DNA of 64,000 bases from Hirundichthys speculiger (taxonomy: Eukaryota; Chordata; Actinopteri; Beloniformes; Exocoetidae), in the NCBI GenBank assembly GCA_018398805.1, contig JAGFBZ010000737.1, forward strand, positions 62,001-126,000, given 5' to 3'. Shown here one piece after another: positions 57,145-64,000 of this stretch. The notes below the pieces were generated by a model, which did not search any database, had not been told where the DNA came from, and saw only the letters and a list, made by a program, of their open reading frames with translations. Positions within the stretch are counted from its first letter, which is position 1, and the number at the start of each line of letters is the position of its first letter. The position numbers and the translations under genes are program-made.

Positions 57145-57825
57145 GGCTTGAGACTGTAACATGTGCTCAATGGGCTCAATTAATTATTGCCCACAACTCA
57201 TGAAATTTCACTCAGGAATTGACAATGAAAACCTCTATAAAATTTCAGAGGCTGATCCGGATCTGATCCAGATGGTGGATTTTAATCTGTAAATCGCTGT
57301 ATGGGAGAACTGTTGTTCTTGGTGGAGGTCTGCGCTCTCTGAGTGCTTTTCTAGTTAAGAAATGCTTTCCTGGAAGTTTACTGGCTCTATTTTTTCTGAG
57401 CAGTTTGTTGGAACTTCTTGGAGTACAAAAGAAATGATTAAATCATTTGCTCCACTTTAGTTAGAGCTAGTTATGTATATATCAGTGCAGAGGAGGAGGA
57501 AAAAAGAGGAGGAAGCTCTACAGCAGAGTCCCAGACCAGCTGCCCATGAGAGCTGCTCTGATCTGGATGAAAAAACGCTCCATAGCAGTTTGCAGGTACT
57601 GCAACCTGCTCTTAAAGGCAATGGCTACTGACGCACTGATTGGTTAAACAGGTGGAACGCCCTAACCACTCCCATGCATAATGTGTGCATAATATAGCGG
57701 TTGGTGCAGGTAAGATCACAGGTTTCAGGAGGTGGAAGATTGCGTTCTTTGTTGGGGAATGCCCCTCCTGCTACCTGCTATCCCTTAATAGCAGGTTTAG
57801 GAGGTTTGGTGCAAGATCGGGCCCA
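57145..57825 (+). repeat. 0.7-kb duplicated segment, copy B
   Basis: Same orientation as 43830-44543 with scattered substitutions and small deletions (for example in the ttatcgcagtctgtaaatcg region), which break the reading frame. Both copies end at gatcgggccca. Confidence 0.75.
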
Positions 57826-59810
57826 AGGTGTACAGCCTAATCCGGTGGGGGGAGTCTTCACACCTAAACAGACGGACCTCTCTTTCCCTGCCTCCTTATC
57901 TTGCTCTCTCTGCTGGTAGTGCTGGTTTGGCTTAGTAGGTTTAGTTGTTGTGTTGGTTAGTGGCATTAGCGGAGTGACTCTGGGACACCAGAGATCAATG
58001 TTTGGCCTTCTGGAGGTGTTGTTGGACTAACTAAACAAAAGGAGGTTCCCACCTGAAGACCCAAAGATATGTCAGTTATCGCTGCTCCAGGCTCACATTG
58101 ACACATTGTGCCGGTGTCGTTTAATGAGTGCTTATCCTTCTTTTGAGCACAAGTTTCTTGTGTTTATTTTACTTTAAAGTTTTGCTTAGGTGCATCAATG
58201 AAGGAAAACTTTTTTCTGAGTAATATTAATTACATTTTACAGTGTATATGACAGCCAAGCATCTTCCACCATTATCAACACTGAAACGTTTGATAAAGAC
58301 ACTGTTCAGTGTTCATATGCTCTTATCTTTTGAGGCATGAAATGTTTGGTGACCATATCTAATAAGATTATATGTTACATATTGCTGTTCGTCATTGTTG
58401 TATATCTACAAAAGATAACTACACAGTTCTGCCAACTGATATCAGATGTGATTTTCTGTGAAAATGTTCTGCATATTTTAAGATTTAACAAAGAAGAAAA
58501 GAAAACAGGCTGAAGCACTAACTGAGAGATTTTGAGAAATAAGTTATATTTGTTCTTGAGTTCAACAGGACAAACTTTTATCTTAACATAATGAACAAAA
58601 CACATTCTGTCTGTCCAGATCTCTGTTCTTTAGGATTCATTTTAGTTGATATAATATTTCTTTGCACTGCTTTGCAGATGATATTTCAATCTCTCTGTCC
58701 ATAAAAACAAAAACTAAAGAGTCCTTGCAATCTTTATTGAATTGTTTAAATAATATGTGCATAGATTCATCTAAACTTCATAAAATGTTATGAAAAGAAG
58801 ACTGATGTTGTCTCAGATGTGAAGTACAGCAAACACAGATGTGAAGATGGTTTGACATATGGAAATTAGAAAATTCTACTCTGATCTGGGATTATGATGT
58901 TACAGTAGCCTGCAAATCTAAAATGTTTACTGGATTACATATTTTCAGGCTTGGACATCCCAAAACAAAGTGACAGAATTGCTCATTGTTAGGGTTTTTA
59001 AGTTTGTACAAGGACACCCAAATATATGCTTTCAGTCAAAAAGGTGTTTTTTTTTAATAAGGCATCCTTTATAAAGGAACCAAAATAAACATGTTATTTA
59101 AAAGGTCAGTAGGTCCACAGAAGAGATACTTACTTGTCCTCATGTCTGTGCTTTAAAGTGCATATACTAACACATTCACATTCAAACGGTCAGCTCTCAC
59201 CAGTAGCATTAATTTATAAATGTCAGACCTCAAGTGAAATTAATTTAAAGTGCTCATCCGTCATTGTAAGACACACAAATGTGCACACACAGACACCCCT
59301 CTGTGACTGTCTCCAATTACTGAGCAGGCGCACCTGAGCAGGCCTTTAAGGAAAGGTCAACTACCGTGTCATGTGTGTTAGCATGCATCTGAGATTGAAT
59401 GTCCGTGTGTGTGTTTGTGGAGCTAGTCTGCTCTCAATTTCATCACCAGCCTTCCATGTTTTCTTTAATCTACCACAATGTCAAGCCAATTCTAAAAAGG
59501 TAGTTACACAGCTCAAAGAAATGTAGAAATGTACAATTCATTTAACACTCAGAATCTATCTGTATTGACGGACATAGCAATCACAAGTGACAGCAACATC
59601 AGGAAAAGGGAACACAAGAAGCTGGAAAAATACTAATGGTTAAAGGAAGAAATGGAAAAGATGTGGAAAGTGAATGCAGCAATGGTTCCACTGGTAATTG
59701 GAGTCCCAAAACTGTGGGAGTATTTTTGCTGCAATCTCTCAGGCCTTTGGTAGAGGACCGAGGCATTAAGAAGGCAACTACCCACAGAGAATCGGAGAAG
59801 GAGCAGTATA
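57826..59810. other. unassigned AT-rich sequence
   Basis: Nothing recognised. Confidence 0.3.
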
Positions 59811-60762
59811 CATAGTTGAAACCAGAAGTTTACATACAATGTAGACATTAAATCTACCTAAACTTTTCCTGTTTTAGGTCAGTTAGGGTTACCAAAATTA
59901 TTTCTATTTGCTTAATGCCAAAATAATGAGAGATAACTTTTTTTGACCTTCATCAAAGTCAAAGTTTACATACATTTCCTTAGCATTTGGGAGCATTGCC
60001 TTTAAACTGTTTGACTTGGGTGAGATGTTTAGGGCATCCTTCCACAAGCTTCTCATTATAGTTTACTGGAGTTTTGGCCCATCCCTCCTAATAGAACTAG
60101 TGTAACTGAATCAGATTTAAGGGTGAACTTTGGAGGTGACATTTCTACATAATTTTCTTTCCTCTTGATATCATCTATTTTGTGAAGCGCACCAGTCCCT
60201 CCTGCAGCAGAACAACCCCACAACATGATGCAGCCACCCCCGTACTTCACAGTTGGGATGTTGTTCTTAGACTTGGAAGCTTCCCTCATTTTTCCTCCAA
60301 ATGTAACAATGGTCATTATAGCCAAACACTTCAATTTTAGTTTAATCAAACCACAGGGTACATCTCCAAAAATGAAGGTCTTTGTTCCTGTGTGCATTTG
60401 CACACTCAAATCTGTCCGGTTTTAATGTTGCTTTCGGAGTAATGGTTTCTTTCTCACTGAGTGGCCTTTCAGCCTATGTCAATACAGGACTTGTTGCACT
60501 GTGGACAATGTCACTGTTTTACCAGCCTTATCCAGCATCTTAACAAACAGTTTTGCTTTTTTTTTCTAGGATTGATATGCACATTTTGCACGAAAAGACA
60601 TTCTCTGGGATGCAGAAAACATCTCCTTCCTGTAAGGTGAGCCGGCTGGACATTCCCATGGTCTTTATACTTGCATATAATTGTTTGACCAGATGAACAT
60701 GGCACCTTCACCTACCCAAGGATGAACCAGACAGGTGCTTGTCCACAATGCTCTACCAGAGA
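59811..60762 (-). mobile_element. Tc1-like (Sleeping Beauty-type IR/DR) remnant
   Basis: The terminus catagttgaaaccagaagtttacatacaa and the inner repeat gtcaaagtttacatacatttcctt (59957) form the inverted/direct repeat layout of salmonid-type Tc1 elements. The minus strand encodes [34 protein letters not shown] and [20 protein letters not shown] of the transposase. It then skips to [12 protein letters not shown], so the later catalytic region is deleted. The other end runs into an AT microsatellite and its inverted repeat is missing. Inactive. Confidence 0.85.
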
Positions 60763-60763
60763 G

Positions 60764-60828
<65 letters not shown>

Positions 60829-60834
60829 TATATA

Positions 60835-60893
<59 letters not shown>

Positions 60894-60926
60894 ATATATA
60901 TCTATATATATATCTATCTATATATC

Positions 60927-60971
<45 letters not shown>

Positions 60972-60985
60972 ATATATGTATATCA
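60763..60985. repeat. (AT)n / (TG)n microsatellite
   Basis: About 190 bp of AT repeats with minor interruptions, then (TG)n and a short AT stretch. Tyr/Ile open frames across it are artefacts. Confidence 0.95.
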
Positions 60986-60999
60986 TGCTGTGCTGTGTC

Positions 61000-62420
61000 T
61001 CCTTCAAGTTCGAGTCCTCAACCTGGGGCCTGAGGGTTCTGTGTAGGACCATTGCACTCTTCTGGACAGATCTCAGATAATGTTCCTAGTATCTGCAGGA
61101 GCCACCAATCCAGCTTGAAGGTTACATCTCCCAGTGATCCAGTCACTATTGGCACCACTACTGCCTACAAACCCCACACTTTTTCCAGTTCTTCGTTCAG
61201 CCTTTAGCATTTCTCGAAGTTCCATCTTTCTGATTTGCCGTCGCCTGCGATGGCCACATCTACCACCGCTGCTGTCCTCTGATGTTTATCAATCACCACT
61301 CTTGTTAATGATCTAACTGGGGGTGGGGGGTTTCAGGCCTATGCAGAAGAGCAGGGAGGGAAGGGCATGTCCTTGGTATATACGACATTTGATGCTCACC
61401 TGTGCCACGGGCTTGAGTTGACCTCAAGAGTTGTATTCATCCAGAACTCAATGAGGCTATCCTGGTGATTTTATACAGCTTCAAGCACTCCAGTATTTAT
61501 GTCTGTGTGCCATTGAGTAATAGGTTTCAATCAAGGCAGTGCACAAGTTGGTGCTTCTGGATTTGCAGTCTCAGATGACTGCTCTGTCCACCAGTAGCTG
61601 GTGCTTAGCCCCTCTGGTGTTATTGCCAATTCCCTCCTCTGCTTATGTATTAATCCATGTGAACCTTAGCTGCTATGATGCCTGATGAGTGCTTCCATGT
61701 GGTGCTGAGGCAGGTTATAGGGCAGTAGTTGGACCCCCTTCTGGGGGTCTTTCCTGATGACTGTCCAGCCTTGGGTTATCCACTCTGTGTGGGTCCCTGA
61801 CCTTAGCAGCTGGCCAGGTTGACCACCTCGTCTAGCTCTTCTGGGAGGACACAGAGGTGCTTCCAGGCCAGTGAGAGATGCAGCCTCTTCCGGTCATGCT
61901 CAGTCTCAGCCCTGGGTGGGTCTACTTCAACCTTACTGCCCTAGTAGATCTTGGACAGATTGTTGTAGAACGTTTCATTTATTCTCCTCAAAAGGGTACA
62001 TCTCTTGAGGCAGGTGGCCAGGGCTGTGAGCCTTTGTTTGGCAGATTCCAGTGCCTCATTTGTTGGGCAACTGTTTTTTTTTTTTTTTTTTTGGGCACTA
62101 GTGGCCTTTATTGACAGTGACGACAGACAGGAAAGGGGGCAGAAAGAGAACGGGGACAAAGGGTCACATGAGCAGGGAGTTGAACCTGCGACCGCTGCAT
62201 CGAAGACTGTAGCCTCTGTATATGGGTCGCCAACTGTTTCTTAGCGTTCACACCTTTCGGTCTCTTTGATAGGCTAACTTCTCTCCAGCTAGCCATGAGT
62301 TTTTTGCCTCTCACCTTCTTTTTCATGGTAGGTGTTCTTTCTCCATCCAGCTGCTATTTTTCTGCTGTTCAGCTGTTGTTCTTGTAGCCAAGCATCTCAA
62401 GGATTACTGCTTCTAAAAAC
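61000..62420 (-). mobile_element. LINE (YRPITCL-type) remnant with deletion
   Basis: The minus strand contains VIRKDPQKGVQLLPYN and LPQHHMEALIRHHSS (about 61750), then SYWWTEQSSETANPEAPTCA (about 61580) and a C-terminal part with RLKEELEKVWGL, VVPIVTGSLGDVTFKLDWWL and [13 protein letters not shown] (61240-61050). This order matches a fish LINE family whose ORF contains KDPxKG..NYRPITCL and ends KLxEWLQQIPGTTSEISVQ. Much of reverse transcriptase is missing between the two parts and the frames are broken. A SINE is inserted at 62071. Clade (R4/Dong-like or other) is not settled. Confidence 0.72.
62077..62230 (-). mobile_element. tRNA-derived SINE with poly(A) tail, nested in the LINE
   Basis: On the minus strand: a B-box-like gcaggttcaactccctgctcatgtg, a C/T-rich body, the tail ctgtcaataaaggccactagtgcc, and poly(A). 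The target duplication caactgttt flanks it (62068-62076 and 62231-62239). Confidence 0.82.
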
Positions 62421-62545
62421 TTCATCACTAACTGATTATCTCATTTCTCTAAGGCTCAACATGAGATTAGTAAGTTTCTAACATCTCAGCTCTGCATTAT
62501 TTTTTTGAATTGCACATTTAAAAAAAAAATGAAATATTAATGACC

Positions 62546-62893
62546 ATGGGCAGCACGGTGGCTTAGTGGTTAGCACTGTTGCTTCACAGCTAGAAGGTTC
62601 TTGGTTCGAACCTCTGCAGGGCCTTTCTGTGTGGAGTTTGCATGTTCTCCCCGTGCTTGTGTGGGTTTCCTCCGGCTTCCTCCCACAGTCCAAAGACATG
62701 CATGTCAGGTTAATTGGTGGTTCTAAATTGCCGTAGAAGTGAGTGTGAGTGGTTGTTTGTCTACATGTGGCCCTGCGATGGACTGGTGACCTGTCCAGGG
62801 TGTACCCCTGCCTTTCGCCCGTAGGCAGCTGGGATAGGCTCCAGCAGATCCCTGTGACCCTTCAAGGATGAAACGGGTATAGATGATGGATGG
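62546..62893 (+). mobile_element. tRNA-derived SINE (common vertebrate/teleost type)
   Basis: The head ggcagcacggtggcttagtg...ggttcgaacc has A and B boxes. The body tgcatgttctccccgtg and tccaaagacatgcatgtcag, the tail gggataggctccagcagatc, and ending gatggatgg are characteristic. Possibly the Mermaid family; the name is uncertain. Confidence 0.88.
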
Positions 62894-63185
62894 ATTAATG
62901 ACCATGATTAATAACTTTTCTGAATAACTCTTTCCAATTGCCACTTTTATCTGTCCTCTCATAACAAATTCCTTTATGCATCTTAACTTTAATCCTGCAA
63001 TACTACTTTGTCTCATTTTAACTCTTGTCTATATATAAACTTTTTAATGTCAAAAATACAGCTATAACACTCTTTGTTAACTAGAGTTTCTCTGATTCAT
63101 GTTTTAAACATAAAACTGAATTCTTTGTGGTTCTCAGCTACTGAAATACTGAAATGTGCATCTTATTTTCAATATACAGTGGTAC
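62894..63185. other. unassigned sequence
   Basis: Nothing recognised. Confidence 0.3.
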
Positions 63186-64000
63186 CAGTGGCGCAAAAAT
63201 GGGGTATGCAAGATATGCAGCGCATAGGGGCGCTGCACCAGGGGGGCACCAAGGCGATGGGGGGAAAATTATGAAAAGTATGCATTTTCTATAGCTATAG
63301 ATAACAGGTTTTGTACATGTGTGTAAATGATATGATCATGATCGTCAAAAACGGAGTACGTTACTGATTTGCCCCCCCAATACTCAAGTACTACAGAGCG
63401 GTGCTGTGCTGTAGAGTCAGTGTTTGAGTGAGAGAGAAGCTGCAGGTTTCCGATGGACAAGCAGAGAAGGAAGCTCTCAGGTGCTCAAAATAGAAAACAG
63501 AAGAGGGAGAAAGAGAAAGAGTTCATTGGGATGAAGGACAACTTCTCCAAGTGGTTAAAGGACGGCAGGTGAATTATGTCAAGTTTAGCTTGAGCTTCTT
63601 TGTGGGGAGGCATGTAAACAAAGTTGGCTAGTACTAGCATAGCAGCAGGTTAGCCTGCTGTTTTCTTGCAGGTGTGTGCTGATCAATATTTACAATATAA
63701 CATCATAAAAAAATGTAAAGAAAGTTGTTACTGATTATTCTATTGTTCAGACAATTATCAAAGATGATGAATCATAAAACAGATTGAATTTAATACAAGT
63801 AAAAATCCTGTTGTGGATTGATTTTCTTATACATAATTACCATAATTTTTTTTCTATGTTTAGTTTTGTACCATTGACACTTAAAGAGAGATTATTTTAG
63901 ACACAATAATTGGATATACAGAGATGTCTATAGATGTCTAATATTTTGTTCTGTAACTGAATTTTCTAATAATACAGAGGAGGGTTTAAATTTATTAAAG
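63186..64000 (+). mobile_element. hAT element, ZMYM1-like, 5' part (runs off the window)
   Basis: The terminus cagtggcgcaaaaatgggg is hAT-like. An ATG at 63453 opens MDKQRRKLSGAQNRKQKREK and then NFSKWLKDG, ending at a donor (GGCAG|GTGAAT, 63568). This is the usual first exon of ZMYM1-like hAT transposases. The catalytic exons would lie beyond 64000. Confidence 0.72.

Noticed and set aside
60722..61080. Tyr/Ile-rich open frames of more than 100 codons
   Set aside because: They are translations of an (AT)n microsatellite.
62546..62620. tRNA gene
   Set aside because: A and B boxes are present, but the sequence continues into a SINE body and does not fold as an intact tRNA.

Overview
The window looks like a teleost fish genome, most likely a spiny-rayed fish. 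It is AT-rich, intron-containing and full of fish-type mobile elements: CR1/L2 LINEs, tRNA-headed SINEs, hAT, pogo, Tc1 and TTAA elements, and Ty3/gypsy LTR elements. No bacterial-style operon, CRISPR array, rRNA or free-standing tRNA gene is visible. The species assignment is inference from element types and cannot be fixed from sequence alone.

The one large gene is on the minus strand, 13309 down to 5128. At least 11 exons join in consistent reading phase. They encode a KMT5A-like SET (lysine methyltransferase) domain, duplicated short exons, an acidic linker, two C2H2/C2HC zinc fingers, a tyrosine-recombinase-like catalytic core, and a basic C-terminal domain ending at a TAG stop. About 1,157 codons can be assembled. 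A single extra base near 7798 breaks the recombinase half. Four separate internal duplications lie in its introns and exons. A SET methyltransferase joined to a DNA recombinase resembles in principle the SET-transposase fusion SETMAR, and is the most interesting object here.

Layout: 0-5 kb, LINE tails and simple repeats. 5.1-13.3 kb, the SET/zinc-finger/recombinase gene. 13.3-18.5 kb, hairpins, then an L2 copy split by a 3.43-kb TA-flanked element with roughly 220-270-bp terminal inverted repeats. 18.5-22 kb, microsatellites and minisatellites. 22-23 kb, a pogo-like transposase pseudogene split by a 23-bp minisatellite. 23-26 kb, hAT and gypsy pol remnants on the minus strand. 26-28 kb, a short hAT inside an older repeat. 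31.3-33.8 kb, a BED-finger hAT transposase pseudogene. 34-36.1 kb, a young, rearranged gypsy element carrying an inverted integrase tail. 36.4-37.1 kb, a TA-flanked inverted-repeat element. 38-40.7 kb, a gypsy LTR plus gag-like region split by an internally deleted L2. 43.8 and 57.1 kb, two copies of a 0.7-kb repeat. 46-55 kb, a LINE remnant, inverted-repeat elements, and an exon resembling the SAMD3-like fish family. 59.8-62.9 kb, a Tc1 remnant, a large AT microsatellite, a LINE with a nested SINE, and another SINE. 63.2 kb to the end, the start of a ZMYM1-like hAT element.

Apart from the 5-13 kb gene, nearly everything recognisable is mobile or repeat DNA, often nested. The insertion order can be read in several places. 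All family names are from recognition of motifs and remembered families; no database search was run.
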